61,998 nucleotides of DNA from Hyphomicrobiales bacterium (GCA_030688605.1 JAUYJB010000079.1:1-61998); one strand, 5' to 3'; numbered from the stretch's first letter, positions 39,564 to 49,911 are shown. The notes: generated from the letters alone by a model not told the origin. Numbers and translations are program-made.

Positions 39564-40579
39564 GCGTCCGCGCAATGAGCGAGCGGCCGGCGTCGGAACC
39601 GGGTGAAGCCTGCATCCTGTGCCGCGACGAGCGCGCCGAGATCGTTTCGACCCGCGACCGGCGCAGGCGGCCGCTCACCAGCGTGCTGTGCGCGGAATGC
39701 GGCCTCGTGTTCAATTCGCCGGTCCCTGCCGATGCCGCGGTCGAGCAGTTCTACCGTCAGGCTTACCGCCTTGAATATAAGGGTGCAGCGGTTCCAAGCC
39801 GGCGACAGATCGTTCGTAATTTCAAAGGCGTGCTTACATTTTTTGAGGTCAATTCTGAGCTGCTCGCGAAGGCCCGCACCTGCCTTGACGTCGGCGCCGG
39901 CAGCGGCGAGTTCCTGTTCTTCGCCCAGGCGGTCGGCATGCGGGCGATAGGCATCGAACCGAACGAGGGCTACGCGGCCCATGCCCGCAACAGCCTCGGC
40001 CTCGATGTGGCAACCTCCTTCATTCAGGACACCGACTATCCGCAAGGCGGTGCCGACCTCATCCGTCTCAACCATGTGCTGGAGCACCTCAACCGGCCGG
40101 TCGAAAGTCTCAGGGCGCTCGGCCGGTGGCTTGCCGGAGAGGGGGTGATCTACATCGAGGTGCCGAACATCGAGACCTATGCGCGCGGCAAGTCGCGCGG
40201 AAACATCTTTCACTTCGGCCACATCTTCAATTTCAACCCGTGGACGCTACGCGCCTGCGCCGGGCTTGCCGGCTTCGAGGAGGTGGAAAGCGTGCGCGCG
40301 GCCAACGCCCGTTCGACCGGCACCTTCTTCCGCAAGGGGCGAACATGGACGGCCGAGGAGGCGCGCAACCCGGACAATGCAGCCCGCATCGCCGAACTGC
40401 TCCGCCGGCACTATGCCGAGCGGCGGGTCGCCAGGACGGCGGCGAAGATGATGCGCAAGCTTAGGCGCCACGCCGGGGAGATGGGGACCGGGCTTCGCCT
40501 CGCCGAGCCCGCCGCCATCGGCGCCCATTTCGTGGCGCGGTTCAAGACGGGGGCTGCGGGCCGCATGGCGGGTCCGTGA
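39560..40579 (+). CDS. SAM-dependent methyltransferase with N-terminal zinc-ribbon-like motif
   Basis: 339 residues. The N-terminal part has [11 protein letters not shown] and [11 protein letters not shown], a CxxC...CxxC zinc ribbon as in the WxcX/CmoA-like sugar C-methyltransferase families. Then comes a class I fold: [19 protein letters not shown] (motif I), [14 protein letters not shown] and an [11 protein letters not shown] strand. Methyltransferases of this layout often act on nucleotide-linked sugars or polysaccharide precursors. The GTG start overlaps the xseB stop, but it is not part of the usual xseB-dxs pair and looks inserted. Confidence 0.8.
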   Translation: MSVRAMSERPASEPGEACILCRDERAEIVSTRDRRRRPLTSVLCAECGLVFNSPVPADAAVEQFYRQAYRLEYKGAAVPSRRQIVRNFKGVLTFFEVNSELLAKARTCLDVGAGSGEFLFFAQAVGMRAIGIEPNEGYAAHARNSLGLDVATSFIQDTDYPQGGADLIRLNHVLEHLNRPVESLRALGRWLAGEGVIYIEVPNIETYARGKSRGNIFHFGHIFNFNPWTLRACAGLAGFEEVESVRAANARSTGTFFRKGRTWTAEEARNPDNAARIAELLRRHYAERRVARTAAKMMRKLRRHAGEMGTGLRLAEPAAIGAHFVARFKTGAAGRMAGP

Positions 40580-40628
40580 CCCGGGCCATTCGGTCTGCAG
40601 GGCGGCGTCGGTGATATCGGGGGTCTCA

Positions 40629-41234
40629 TTGAGCGAGTATGAACGCTGGCAGGGCCGCTACGGGGTTCCCGACTATATCTTCGGAAAGGAGCCCAACTAT
40701 TTCCTCGTCTCCTGCAAGGCGCTGCTGCCGCGGTCCGGCAAGGCGCTCGCGGTCGCCGACGGCGAAGGGCGCAACGGCGTCTGGCTCGCCGAACAGGGGC
40801 TCGACGTGGTCTCTATCGACTTCTCGCCCGCCGCGCAGGAGAAAGCCCGGGCGCTGGCGAAGGAGCGCGGCGTCAAAATCGCCTTCGAACGGGCGGACGT
40901 GCACGATTGGGCCTATCCGGAATCCGAGTTCGATGTCGTCGTCGAGATCTTCACCCAGTTCAGTTCGCCGGCCGATCGGGCGAGGAAGTGGGCCGGGATG
41001 CGAAAGGCGCTGAAACCCGGCGGGCTCATGATCATCCAGGGCTACACGCCAAGACAGCTGGAATATGGCACCGGCGGCCCGAGTCAGCTCGAAAAGCTCT
41101 ATACGCGCGTGATGCTGGAAGAGGCGTTCCGCGGCTTCCACGACATGACGTTCGTCGAGGAAGAGGTCGAAATGCGGGAAGGCACGTCGCATGGCGGCAT
41201 CGCGGCGGTCATCAATTTCACCGCGCGGAAATAG
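40629..41234 (+). CDS. Class I SAM-dependent methyltransferase (TehB-like)
   Basis: 201 residues from TTG 40629, with ggggg 5 nt upstream; GTG 40611 is an in-frame alternative. WQGRYGVPDYIFGKEPNYFL at the start and motif I ALAVADGEGRNGVWLAEQG, then VVSIDFS and ALKPGGLMIIQGYTP, match the TehB/thiopurine-methyltransferase-like branch. Substrate unknown. It follows another methyltransferase and is convergent with a secreted protein, a GC hairpin lying between the stops. Confidence 0.82.
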   Translation: MSEYERWQGRYGVPDYIFGKEPNYFLVSCKALLPRSGKALAVADGEGRNGVWLAEQGLDVVSIDFSPAAQEKARALAKERGVKIAFERADVHDWAYPESEFDVVVEIFTQFSSPADRARKWAGMRKALKPGGLMIIQGYTPRQLEYGTGGPSQLEKLYTRVMLEEAFRGFHDMTFVEEEVEMREGTSHGGIAAVINFTARK

Positions 41235-41238
41235 GTCG

Positions 41239-41257
41239 GCGCCCGGCACGCGGGCGC
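41239..41257. terminator. GC hairpin between convergent genes
   Basis: gcgcccg (41239-41245), loop gcacg, cgggcgc (41251-41257). It lies 5 nt after the methyltransferase stop (41234) and 10 nt after the opposite gene's stop. There is no T-run, so it would work as a weak or Rho-assisted bidirectional barrier. Confidence 0.4.
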
Positions 41258-41266
41258 GCCGGATTA

Positions 41267-42313
41267 TCAGAGCATGAGTTTCTTGACGCCGAGGATTACC
41301 GGCGTCCCAGCCTCGTCGGTCAGGACCGGCTCTCCGGCGGCGACGATCAGCAGCAAGTGCCCCCTCAGACTGCCCCTGAAACGGCGTTTCAATTCGAAGG
41401 CGACCGATCCCCCTTTCGCGCTCACCGCCGCGTCCTCCTGGGGAGACCCCTCCTGCATCCAGATCAACCGCCCTATTGGTGAGAAGACGTAAGCCTGCAG
41501 ACGAACCTTGTAGCTGGAATCCTCACCGCCACCCTCCGCAGCGAGCGGAATAGGAAGGGCCGAAAGTTCAAGCGACCCGGCGACCGAAAGCGTGGCGGCG
41601 TCCATCTTCGCCGAAACATCGAACGTGGTGATATCCGCCGGGAGAGAGGCCAGGCGGTCGAACGCAAAATTGGAGCCGTGGAACGGGAGGCTTTGTCCGA
41701 AGTGAACGATCAGTTCTTGCGCAAACCAGACCGTAGAGACATTCACCGCCGCGAGCGATGGTCCGAGAGTCCCGGTGGTCGCAGACGGCTCCGGTCCGGT
41801 TTCGGACGGCGCCGTTGCCATTTCTTCGGATGGCGCGGGCTCGATTGCGTCGGAAGGCGCCGCCGCGGCCTCGGAAGCTGCCGGTTCGGCCTCGGGCGCC
41901 GCCGCCTCGGTTTCCGACGTTGCCGGTTCGGTCTCGGATATTGCCGATTCGGTTTCGGGCGCCGGCTCCGTTTGGGCCGATGCTTGTTCCACCCAAGAGG
42001 CGATGGTCCAGTATCGGCCCTTGCCGGCCACCTCGACCAGGATGAATTCCGTCGTCTCGCTGCCGAAGCGATCCTTCTTGCTTTCAATCGGATCGCTCAC
42101 GGTCGTGCCGGTGGGCAGATCGACGCAGATGGAAGGATAGGTATAGTCGACGTTGCCATTCACAAGTTCGTCCACGAAGCGCTGATGGTCCGAGATGGAG
42201 GGACAACCTTTGCCGTCGACCCTGAGAACGCTGGCCGCGTAAGCAGACGGGCCGAGCAACAGCGCCGTGAGAGGCAGGATCTGGAGGATTGACCGGCAAC
42301 AGGGAATTTTCAT
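41267..42313 (-). CDS. Secreted two-domain protein with acidic SETEPA-type linker
   Basis: 348 residues. A signal peptide (SILQILPLTALLLGPSAYAA) precedes a small first domain with two cysteines (GKGCPSISD and PSICVDLP). A linker of about 60 residues follows, made of near-repeats of SETEPA/PEAEPAAS. The beta-rich C-terminal domain (VNVSTVWFAQELIVHFGQSL, YKVRLQAYVFSPIGRLIW, LRGHLLLIVAAGEPVL) has no recognised family. A site aaagg lies before the ATG. It interrupts the usual xseB-dxs-tlyA neighbourhood together with the two methyltransferases. Its upstream DNA is noticeably AT-rich. Confidence 0.65.
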   Translation of the reverse strand: MKIPCCRSILQILPLTALLLGPSAYAASVLRVDGKGCPSISDHQRFVDELVNGNVDYTYPSICVDLPTGTTVSDPIESKKDRFGSETTEFILVEVAGKGRYWTIASWVEQASAQTEPAPETESAISETEPATSETEAAAPEAEPAASEAAAAPSDAIEPAPSEEMATAPSETGPEPSATTGTLGPSLAAVNVSTVWFAQELIVHFGQSLPFHGSNFAFDRLASLPADITTFDVSAKMDAATLSVAGSLELSALPIPLAAEGGGEDSSYKVRLQAYVFSPIGRLIWMQEGSPQEDAAVSAKGGSVAFELKRRFRGSLRGHLLLIVAAGEPVLTDEAGTPVILGVKKLML

Positions 42314-42687
42314 AAAATTACCTTTCCATCCTCACTCGAATACGTTGCGCCGAACTCGTAAACAGCCGACAACTCCACCGTTATATTTATTTTCTTCTGG
42401 TGCGGTCCGTGATACTCGAAACCAACCGCTTGACGCCGGGCAAGAGAGTTTCGGCATCGGACGCGTCTCATGCCGAAGCCTAGCCTTTTGACAGTCGACG
42501 TTCAATGTGCGGAGCTTGAATGTTGGGATTAATTGTGGCTCTTCCGCGGCCATGAGGCGGGCAACGGGGCTTTCCCACAGGCTCATAACGGCACGGCAGC
42601 GTGAATTGCGCCGGCCGGCGCAATCGTGTAAGGCTTGGCGCCCGCCGGGGGTGGCCAACGGATGATCGAAGAAGAGAAGTCGGGTCA
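42314..42687. other. 374-nt divergent intergenic region, AT-rich in its left part
   Basis: Contains an AT-rich stretch ccgttatatttattttcttc near 42378 and no recognisable gene. It must hold promoters for both the secreted protein (minus) and dxs (plus). I see no riboswitch-like structure. Confidence 0.4.
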
Positions 42688-44610
42688 TTGCAAAAGACCA
42701 GTAAAACGCCGCTGCTCGATGAGGTCCGCACGCCGGCAGACCTGCGCACATTAGACCATTCGCAGCTGCGCCAGCTCGCCGACGAGTTGCGCCAGGAGAC
42801 CATCGACGCGGTCTCGGTGACAGGCGGCCATCTCGGCGCCGGCCTCGGCGTCTGCGAACTGACGGTGGCCCTGCACTTTGTTTTCGACACGCCCGACGAC
42901 CGGCTGGTCTGGGACGTCGGCCACCAGAGCTATCCGCACAAGATCCTCACCGGCCGGCGCGATCGCATCCGCACCCTGCGGCAGGCCGGCGGCCTCTCGG
43001 GCTTCACCAAGCGGGCGGAAAGCGAGTATGATCCGTTTGGTGCAGCCCATTCTTCAACCTCGATCTCAGCCGGCCTCGGCATGGCGGTCGCCCGCGACCT
43101 CGACGGGCGGAAGAACAATGTCGTCTGCGTCATCGGCGACGGCGCCATGTCGGCCGGGATGGCCTATGAGGCGATGAACAATGCCGGCGGCATGCATTCC
43201 CGCCTCATCGTCATCCTCAATGACAACGACATGTCGATCGCGCCGCCGGTCGGCGGCATGAGCGCCTATCTCGCGCGCCTCGTCTCCAGCCACACCTATC
43301 TGTCGGTGCGCGAAGTCGGCAAGCAGCTCGCCAAGCGGCTGCCGCGATTCTTCAAGGACAAGGCCGAGCGCGCCGAGGAATTTGCCCGCGGGTTCTGGAC
43401 CGGAGGCACGCTGTTCGAGGAGCTCGGCTTCTACTATGTCGGCCCCATCGACGGGCATAATTTCGATCATCTGCTGCCGGTGCTGCGCAATGTGCGCGAC
43501 GCCGACCAGGGACCGATTCTCGTTCATGTGGTGACCAAGAAGGGCAAGGGCTACGCGCCGGCCGAGGAATCCGAGGACAAGTATCACGGCGTCTCGCGCT
43601 TCGATGTGGTCACCGGCGCCCAAGCCAAGAGCCAACCGAAGGCGCCGAGCTATACCAACGTCTTCGCGGATGCGCTGATCAAGGAGGCGGCGAAGGACGA
43701 GTCGATCGTCGCCATCACCGCGGCGATGCCCTCGGGCACGGGCCTGAACCGCTTTGCGGACGTCTTCCCGGAGCGGATATTCGATGTCGGCATCGCCGAG
43801 CAGCATGGCGTTACCTTCGCCGGCGGGCTGGCGGTTGAGGGCTACCGGCCGTTCGCGGCGATCTATTCGACCTTTCTGCAGCGCGCCTACGACCAGGTCG
43901 TGCACGACATCGCCATCCAAAGGCTGCCGGTGCGCTTCGCCATCGACCGGGCAGGCCTCGTGGGCGCGGACGGGCCGACCCATGCCGGCGCCTTCGACAT
44001 CGCCTATCTTGGCACGCTGCCGGGCTTCGTGCTGATGGCCGCCGCCGACGAGGCGGAGCTTGTGCACATGGTGGCGACGGCGGCGCGGATCGATGACCGT
44101 CCTTGCGCGTTTCGCTATCCGCGCGGTGAGGGGGTCGGCGTGGAGTTGCCGGAGGAGGGCGTTCCGCTTGAGATCGGCAAGGGCCGCATCCTGCGCGAAG
44201 GCACGCGGATTGCCATCCTCTCCTTTGGCGCGCGGGCGCAGGAATGCCTGAAGGCGGCCGAGGAACTGTCCGCCTACGGCCTTTCCACCACCGTCGCCGA
44301 CGCCCGTTTCGCCAAGCCCCTTGACCAGGACTTGGTGCGCCGGCTTGCGCGCGAGCACGAGGTGCTGATCACGGTGGAGGAGGGCGCCATTGGCGGCTTC
44401 GCGGCCCATGTGCTGCAGTTTCTCGCCGACGACGGGCTGCTTGATGAGGGGCTCAAGGTGCGGCCGATGGTGCTGCCCGACCTCTTTATCGACCAGGACA
44501 AGCCGGAGGCCATGTACGAGACCGCTGGCCTCAACGCCGGCGGCATCGTCGCCAAGGTTTTCGGGGCGCTCGGCCGCGACTATGCGGCGGAGGCAGCGCG
44601 CACGGCCTAG
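42688..44610 (+). CDS. dxs: 1-deoxy-D-xylulose-5-phosphate synthase
   Basis: TPP-dependent first enzyme of the MEP pathway: pyruvate + glyceraldehyde 3-phosphate to DXP. 640 residues from TTG 42688 ([20 protein letters not shown]), which fits the family; a GTG at 42601 would add 29. TPP motif [32 protein letters not shown] and the second-domain [13 protein letters not shown] are intact. tlyA follows at once (3 nt). ispE at 4237 acts later in the same pathway. Confidence 0.95.
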   Translation: MQKTSKTPLLDEVRTPADLRTLDHSQLRQLADELRQETIDAVSVTGGHLGAGLGVCELTVALHFVFDTPDDRLVWDVGHQSYPHKILTGRRDRIRTLRQAGGLSGFTKRAESEYDPFGAAHSSTSISAGLGMAVARDLDGRKNNVVCVIGDGAMSAGMAYEAMNNAGGMHSRLIVILNDNDMSIAPPVGGMSAYLARLVSSHTYLSVREVGKQLAKRLPRFFKDKAERAEEFARGFWTGGTLFEELGFYYVGPIDGHNFDHLLPVLRNVRDADQGPILVHVVTKKGKGYAPAEESEDKYHGVSRFDVVTGAQAKSQPKAPSYTNVFADALIKEAAKDESIVAITAAMPSGTGLNRFADVFPERIFDVGIAEQHGVTFAGGLAVEGYRPFAAIYSTFLQRAYDQVVHDIAIQRLPVRFAIDRAGLVGADGPTHAGAFDIAYLGTLPGFVLMAAADEAELVHMVATAARIDDRPCAFRYPRGEGVGVELPEEGVPLEIGKGRILREGTRIAILSFGARAQECLKAAEELSAYGLSTTVADARFAKPLDQDLVRRLAREHEVLITVEEGAIGGFAAHVLQFLADDGLLDEGLKVRPMVLPDLFIDQDKPEAMYETAGLNAGGIVAKVFGALGRDYAAEAARTA

Positions 44611-44613
44611 CAG

Positions 44614-45354
44614 GTGGGATCATCCCGGCTCGACGCCGTTCTTGTTGCCCGCGGCCTTGTGCCGAGCCGGTCGCGCGCCACCGACGCGATCAAGCGCGGC
44701 ACCGTGCGCGTTCACGGAAAACGGGTCACCAAGCCGGGAACCCTTGTCCCGGAAAACGCCGATATCGAAATCAGCGATCCCGCCGTGGCCTATGTGTCGC
44801 GCGCGGCGCTGAAGCTGATCCACGCACTGGACGTTTTCGATTTCAGCCCGCAGGGTCGGGTCTGCCTCGACCTCGGCGCATCGACTGGCGGCTTCACCCA
44901 GGTGCTGCTGGAGCGTGGCGCCCGGCGCATCCACGCGGTCGAGGTCGGGCACGGCCAGCTCCACGCCTCGCTCCGCGATGATCGGCGCGTCGCCCTGCAT
45001 GAAGGCGTCAACGCCCGCGTCCTGACGCCCGGATTGATCGGTGAGCCGGTCGAAGCCATTACCGCCGATGTCAGCTTCATCTCCCTGCGCCTGGCGCTGC
45101 CGCCGGCGCTGGCACAGGCAGCGCCGGCTGCCTGGGCAGTGCTGCTGGTCAAGCCTCAGTTCGAAGTCGGCCCAGATGCAGTCGGCAAGGGCGGCATCGT
45201 CCGCGATCCGGCGGTCGCGCAACAGGCGGCGAAGGACGTGGCGGCCTGGCTCGAAGGGCAGGGCGGCTGGCGCGTCGTCGGGCGTGTCGCCTCGCCGATC
45301 CTGGGAATCGACGGCAACCGCGAGTTCCTGCTGGGCGCCCGGCGTGCGCCTTGA
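44614..45354 (+). CDS. tlyA: TlyA-family rRNA 2'-O-methyltransferase
   Basis: 246 residues. An N-terminal S4 RNA-binding domain (RLDAVLVARGLVPSRSRATD, AIKRGTVRVHGKRVTKPG) precedes an FtsJ-like methyltransferase fold (CLDLGASTGGFTQVLLERG, ITADVSFISLRLALPPAL, LLVKPQFEVG). TlyA modifies 16S/23S rRNA at cytidine 2'-OH; some relatives are haemolysin-named by history. GTG start 4 nt after dxs, the usual alphaproteobacterial dxs-tlyA pair. Confidence 0.92.
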   Translation: MGSSRLDAVLVARGLVPSRSRATDAIKRGTVRVHGKRVTKPGTLVPENADIEISDPAVAYVSRAALKLIHALDVFDFSPQGRVCLDLGASTGGFTQVLLERGARRIHAVEVGHGQLHASLRDDRRVALHEGVNARVLTPGLIGEPVEAITADVSFISLRLALPPALAQAAPAAWAVLLVKPQFEVGPDAVGKGGIVRDPAVAQQAAKDVAAWLEGQGGWRVVGRVASPILGIDGNREFLLGARRAP

Positions 45355-45393
45355 ATATGGACCGGCCGGCCCATTCGCCCCATATTGATCGCC

Positions 45394-46455
45394 ATGGCCG
45401 AGCCATTTCCGATTGAGCGCATAGCCAGCCGCGCCGCCTTTGCCGCGCGCCAGGGCGCGCGCGTCGCCTGGTTCATAGGCCACGGGATGGTCATGCGGCG
45501 CCTGCGCAAGTCGGCGGGCAGCGGCAAGGCGCCGCCGAAGACCGACTATCCGGTGCCTTCCGACCGGCGGATACTGGCCGACATGCGGCGGCTATTCGAG
45601 CGCGACCTCGCCAATGCGGAGGCCGGCCTCTACCCCTTGCCGCGCGACCGCGACGGTCCGCTGATGCAGCAATTGGCGCGGACGCGGGCCTTCTTTGCCG
45701 ACCTGCCGCGGGTGCACGCGAGGCGCGAGGAAAACCGCCACCACGAGGTGCTGAACGAGACCAACAGAGGCAAGCGGCCGCGCTACTATCTGCAGAATTT
45801 CCACTTCCAGTCCGGCGGCTGGCTGAGCGAGGAATCGGCGCGGCTCTACGATCTCCAGGTCGAGGTGCTATTCAAGGGCTCGGGCAACGCCATGCGCCGG
45901 CAGCTTCTGGTGCCCCTGGCCGAATTTGTGCGCGGGCGCGACCAGCGCAAGATGCGGCTCGTCGATCTCGGCTGCGGCACGGGGCGTTTTCTCGACTCCG
46001 TCGCCGAGGCGTTTCCGCGGCTCGGACTGGTCGGCATCGATCTGTCCGGCAGCTATATCAATGAGGCGCGCCGGCATCTGAAGCGCCGGCCGCGGGTTGG
46101 CCTCGCCGTGGCCAAGGCCGAAGAGCTGCCGTTGGCGGGAGAAAGCGTCGATGGCTTCACGGCGGTGTTTCTGTTCCACGAGCTGCCGCCCAAGGTCCGC
46201 TTGGCGGTGGCGGGTGAGATTTTCCGTGTGCTCAGGCCCGGCGGGCGCTTCTTGCTGCTCGACTCGCTCCAGATCGGCGACATTCCGGACTATGACGGGC
46301 TGCTCGACGTGTTCCCGCAGAGCTTCCACGAGCCCTATTATGCCGGCTATGTGCGCGCCGATCTCGCCAAATTGTTCGCCAAGGCAGGCCTCGTCCGCAT
46401 AAAGGACGAGCCGGTCTTCATGTCGAAGATCTCGGCGTTCGAGAAATCAGCCTAA
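45394..46455 (+). CDS. SAM-dependent methyltransferase, class I
   Basis: 353 residues from ATG 45394. An N-terminal region of about 140 residues has no known motif (SRAAFAARQGARVAWFIGHG). The methyltransferase core starts at about residue 185: LVDLGCGTGRFLDSVAEAFP (motif I), LVGIDLSGSYINEARRHLKR (motif II), EELPLAGESVDGFTAVFLFH and the post-motif RVLRPGGRFLLLDS. The pattern is UbiE/Coq5-like, without the signature residues that would prove quinone methylation. It is convergent with ald (4-nt overlap of the stops). Confidence 0.82.
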   Translation: MAEPFPIERIASRAAFAARQGARVAWFIGHGMVMRRLRKSAGSGKAPPKTDYPVPSDRRILADMRRLFERDLANAEAGLYPLPRDRDGPLMQQLARTRAFFADLPRVHARREENRHHEVLNETNRGKRPRYYLQNFHFQSGGWLSEESARLYDLQVEVLFKGSGNAMRRQLLVPLAEFVRGRDQRKMRLVDLGCGTGRFLDSVAEAFPRLGLVGIDLSGSYINEARRHLKRRPRVGLAVAKAEELPLAGESVDGFTAVFLFHELPPKVRLAVAGEIFRVLRPGGRFLLLDSLQIGDIPDYDGLLDVFPQSFHEPYYAGYVRADLAKLFAKAGLVRIKDEPVFMSKISAFEKSA

Positions 46456-47570
46456 AGCCCGATCACCGTCTCCGGCGGGTGATACTTGAGCTTGTGCGCG
46501 TCTGCAACGGCGGGATGGGTCACCTTGCCGGCGCAGACATTGAGGCCGGTGCGCAGATATTCATCCTCCGCCAGCGCCGCCCGATAGCCCTTGTCCGCGA
46601 GCGCCAGAACGAAGGGCAACGTCACATTGTTGAGGGCGAACGTGGAGGTGCGGGCAACGGCCCCCGGCATGTTGGCGACACAGTAATGCACCACCTCGTC
46701 GACGATATAGGTCGGCTCGGCGTGGGTGGTCGGCCGGCTGGTCCCGAAGCAGCCGCCCTGGTCGATCGAAACGTCGACGACGACAGCGCCGGCCTTCATG
46801 CGCTTGACCATGTCGGCGGAGACCAGCTTCGGCGCCGCCGCGCCGGGCACCAGAACGGTGCCGATCACCACATCGGCGTTGACGACCAGATGGTCGATGG
46901 CGTCATGGGTCGAAAAGATGGTCCTGAGCGTGGTTCCGAACTGCGCCGAGAGCCGCCGCAGCGCATCGGCCGAGCGGTCGACGACGGTGACCGTCGCGCC
47001 CATGCCGAGCGTTATCAACGCCGCGTTGGTGCCGGCCGTGCCGCCGCCGAGAATGACCACGTCGCTTGCCGGCACGCCGGGCACGCCGCCGAGCAGCACG
47101 CCGCGCCCGCCGCGCTCCTTCTCCAGGCAATAGGCAGCGACATGGGCGGCCATGCGCCCCGCGACCTCCGACATCGGCATCAACAGCGGCAACGTGCCCT
47201 GCCGGCTCGTCACCGTCTCATAGGCGATGCACGCCGCCTTGCTTTCGATCAGCGCCTCGGTCTGCTCCACGTCGGGGGCAAGGTGCAGATAGGTGAACAG
47301 GATCTGCTCTTCGCGCAGCATGGTGCGTTCCGGCCCGATTGGCTCCTTGACCTTGACGATCAATTCCGCTGAGCCGAAGACCTCGGCCGCGCTGGCCGCG
47401 ATCTTTGCGCCGGCCTTTTCATATTGCGCGTCGGTGAGCCCCGCGCCGAGGCCGGCGCCGGTCTCCACCACGACCTCGTGGCCGTGCTGGACAAGCTCGC
47501 GCGCGCTCGACGGGATCAGCCCGACCCGATATTCGTGAACCTTGATCTCCTTGACGACGCCGATGAGCAT
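46452..47570 (-). CDS. ald: Alanine dehydrogenase
   Basis: NAD-dependent enzyme interconverting L-alanine and pyruvate + ammonia. 372 residues starting MLIGVVKEIKVHEYRVGLIP with the substrate block EVVVETGAGLGAG, the Rossmann loop VVILGGGTAGTNAALITLGM and the family-specific DVSIDQGGCFGTSRPTTHAEP. It follows ribB with a 33-nt gap on the same strand, so it may be co-transcribed. Confidence 0.95.
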   Translation of the reverse strand: MLIGVVKEIKVHEYRVGLIPSSARELVQHGHEVVVETGAGLGAGLTDAQYEKAGAKIAASAAEVFGSAELIVKVKEPIGPERTMLREEQILFTYLHLAPDVEQTEALIESKAACIAYETVTSRQGTLPLLMPMSEVAGRMAAHVAAYCLEKERGGRGVLLGGVPGVPASDVVILGGGTAGTNAALITLGMGATVTVVDRSADALRRLSAQFGTTLRTIFSTHDAIDHLVVNADVVIGTVLVPGAAAPKLVSADMVKRMKAGAVVVDVSIDQGGCFGTSRPTTHAEPTYIVDEVVHYCVANMPGAVARTSTFALNNVTLPFVLALADKGYRAALAEDEYLRTGLNVCAGKVTHPAVADAHKLKYHPPETVIGL

Positions 47571-47603
47571 GTTCGCCTCCTTCGCACGTGGAAGGACAAT
47601 ACA

Positions 47604-48719
47604 CTACCCGTTCAGGATCTCGGTTTTGGCGATCTCGATGCCGAAGCCCTGAAGCCCGACATAGTGGCGCTTGCGCGAGGACAGGAGCCGGATCGAGGAG
47701 ACGCCGAGGTCCTTGAGGATCTGGGCGCCAAGGCCGATCTCGCGCCACTCGTCCTCGCGCTGTTGCCGGGCGGAGGAATGTGCCTTGTCGTCGGCGGCGA
47801 TCTCATGGCGTGGCCGGTGCGCCGAGCGCGCCACGCCGACCGAGCCCTCACGCAGATAGACCAGCACGCCGCGCCCGCTTTCCGCCAACCGGCGCATCAG
47901 CCTGTCGATGGGCCGTGAGGCGCCGATCACGTCGTCGACCACCGATTCCAGATGCAGCCGCACCGGAATGTCGCGCCCGTCGCGAATGTCGCCCCAGACG
48001 ATAGCGAGGTGATGCATGGGATCGAATGGCGTGCGGTAGGAAATCGCCCGCGCCGGCCCGAAAGGGGTGTCGATGATATGGTCCTCGACCCGCTCGACCA
48101 GCCGGTCCCGGCGCTGGCGCCAGGCGATGAGGTCGGCCACCGACACGGTCTTCAGCTTGTGCTCGCGCGCGAAGGCCTCGACCTGGGACCCGCGCTTCAC
48201 AGTGCCGTCGTCATTGACCAGCTCGCAGATGACGCCGACCGGGGCGAGGCCAGCGAGACGGCACAGATCGACCGCGGCCTCCGTGTGGCCGGAGCGCATC
48301 AGCACGCCGCCGTCCTTGGCGATCAGCGGGAAAACGTGGCCGGGCCGCACGAAATCGACCGGCCCGCTATTCGGGTTGGCAAGCGCGCGCACCGTGTTGC
48401 AGCGGTCCTCGGCGGATATGCCGGTGGTCGTCCCGTGGCGGAAGTCGACGGAGACGGTAAAGGCGGTGCGGTGCGGTGCGTCGTTTTCCGCGACCATGGG
48501 CTCGAGGTGGAGCCGGCGCGCGTCCTCCGGCGTCATCGGCGTGCAGACGATGCCGGAGGTGTGGCGGATGATGAAGGCAAGCTTTTCCGGGCTCGCATGA
48601 ACGGCGGCTAGAATGAGGTCGCCCTCGTTCTCGCGATCGTCGTCATCGACCACGACGACGATCTCGCCGCGCTCGAAGGCACGCAGCGCCTCGGCAACGC
48701 GCTCCATGTCCGTGGTCAT
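47604..48719 (-). CDS. ribB: 3,4-dihydroxy-2-butanone-4-phosphate synthase with degenerate GTP cyclohydrolase II domain
   Basis: Riboflavin pathway enzyme making the 4-carbon unit from ribulose 5-phosphate. The DHBP synthase half (residues 1-205) is intact: DDDDRENEGDLI, ISAEDRCNT, HVFPLIAKDGGVLMRSGHTE. The second half (about 215-371) aligns with GTP cyclohydrolase II but lacks the zinc cysteines (relatives have S-x-C-x(n)-C-x-C; here HLESVVDDVIGASRPIDRLM at 256-275). It should therefore not open GTP, and a separate ribA is needed elsewhere. It sits 25 nt after aroC. No FMN riboswitch fits in that gap. Confidence 0.9.
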   Translation of the reverse strand: MTTDMERVAEALRAFERGEIVVVVDDDDRENEGDLILAAVHASPEKLAFIIRHTSGIVCTPMTPEDARRLHLEPMVAENDAPHRTAFTVSVDFRHGTTTGISAEDRCNTVRALANPNSGPVDFVRPGHVFPLIAKDGGVLMRSGHTEAAVDLCRLAGLAPVGVICELVNDDGTVKRGSQVEAFAREHKLKTVSVADLIAWRQRRDRLVERVEDHIIDTPFGPARAISYRTPFDPMHHLAIVWGDIRDGRDIPVRLHLESVVDDVIGASRPIDRLMRRLAESGRGVLVYLREGSVGVARSAHRPRHEIAADDKAHSSARQQREDEWREIGLGAQILKDLGVSSIRLLSSRKRHYVGLQGFGIEIAKTEILNG

Positions 48720-48744
48720 GCCCGCAACACTCCGAACCGGCCCC

Positions 48745-49833
48745 TCATCCGCCGACCTGGCCGCGATGACGTAGATAGTGATCGGCGAGCACGATCGCCA
48801 TCATCGCTTCGCCGATCGGAACGGCGCGGATGCCGACGCAGGGGTCGTGCCGGCCCTTGGTCGAAATCTCCGTCTCGCGGCCGAACCGGTCGATGGTCCG
48901 CCGCGGGGTCAGGATGCTCGAGGTCGGCTTGACGGCGAAGCGGACGACGATGTCCTGGCCGCTGGAAATGCCGCCGAGGATGCCGCCGGCGTTGTTGGAC
49001 AGAAACACCGGGCCGTTATCGGACATGCGGATCTCGTCGGCGTTTTCCTCGCCGCTGAGCTCCGCCGCCTTGAAGCCGGCGCCGATCTCGACCCCCTTGA
49101 CCGCGTTGATACCCATCATCGCATGGGCCAGATCCTCGTCGAGCTTGCCATAGACCGGCGCGCCGAGCCCCGCCGGAACGCCGGAAGCGACGACCTCGAC
49201 GACGCCGCCGACGGAAGATCCGGCCTTGCGCACCTCGTCCACACGTTTCGCCCATGCCTCGGCCGCCGCGGCGTCGGGGCAGAAGAACGGGTTCCTATCG
49301 ATCTCCGCCCAGTCCCATCTGTCGCGGTCGATCTTGAGCGTGCCGACCTGGATCAGCGCCGCGCGGATGGTGACGCCGGGAATGATCTTGCGCGCGATGG
49401 CGCCGGCCGCGACCCTGGTTGCGGTCTCCCGCGCCGAGGGGCGCCCGCCGCCGCGATAGTCGCGAATGCCGTATTTGGCCTGGTAGGTGAAATCGGCGTG
49501 GCCGGGGCGGTACTTGTCCTTGATGTCGGAATAGTCTTTCGAGCGCTGATCGACATTGTCGATGATCAGCGAGATCGGCGTGCCGGTGGTGACCTGCTCG
49601 CCGCTGTCGGGATCCTCGAAGACGCCGGAGAGGATGCGCACCTTGTCCGGCTCCTTGCGCTGGGTGGTGAAGCGCGAGGTGCCGGGCCGGCGCTTGTCGA
49701 GATCGAACTGGATTTCCGCCTCCGTGATCGGAATGCGCGGCGGGCAGCCATCGACGACGCAGCCGATGGCGGTCCCGTGGCTCTCGCCCCAGGTGGTGAC
49801 GCGGAAAAGATGGCCGAACGTGTTGTATGACAT
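48745..49833 (-). CDS. aroC: Chorismate synthase
   Basis: Last shikimate-pathway step, EPSP to chorismate, needing reduced FMN. 362 residues with all signature blocks: [73 protein letters not shown] and [18 protein letters not shown]. The fabI-aroC-ribB order on one strand is typical of Rhizobiales. Confidence 0.97.
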   Translation of the reverse strand: MSYNTFGHLFRVTTWGESHGTAIGCVVDGCPPRIPITEAEIQFDLDKRRPGTSRFTTQRKEPDKVRILSGVFEDPDSGEQVTTGTPISLIIDNVDQRSKDYSDIKDKYRPGHADFTYQAKYGIRDYRGGGRPSARETATRVAAGAIARKIIPGVTIRAALIQVGTLKIDRDRWDWAEIDRNPFFCPDAAAAEAWAKRVDEVRKAGSSVGGVVEVVASGVPAGLGAPVYGKLDEDLAHAMMGINAVKGVEIGAGFKAAELSGEENADEIRMSDNGPVFLSNNAGGILGGISSGQDIVVRFAVKPTSSILTPRRTIDRFGRETEISTKGRHDPCVGIRAVPIGEAMMAIVLADHYLRHRGQVGG

Positions 49834-49911
49834 GGGCTTGGCGCTCCGGCCACGGTTCTAGGAGCGTTGCACCGAGGGGTCAAACATCTTGTGTCGTGGT
49901 AGCGCTGCGGA

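Noticed and set aside
48720-48744. FMN riboswitch before ribB
   Set aside because: Only 25 nt separate aroC and ribB; the element cannot fit and none of its conserved loops is present.
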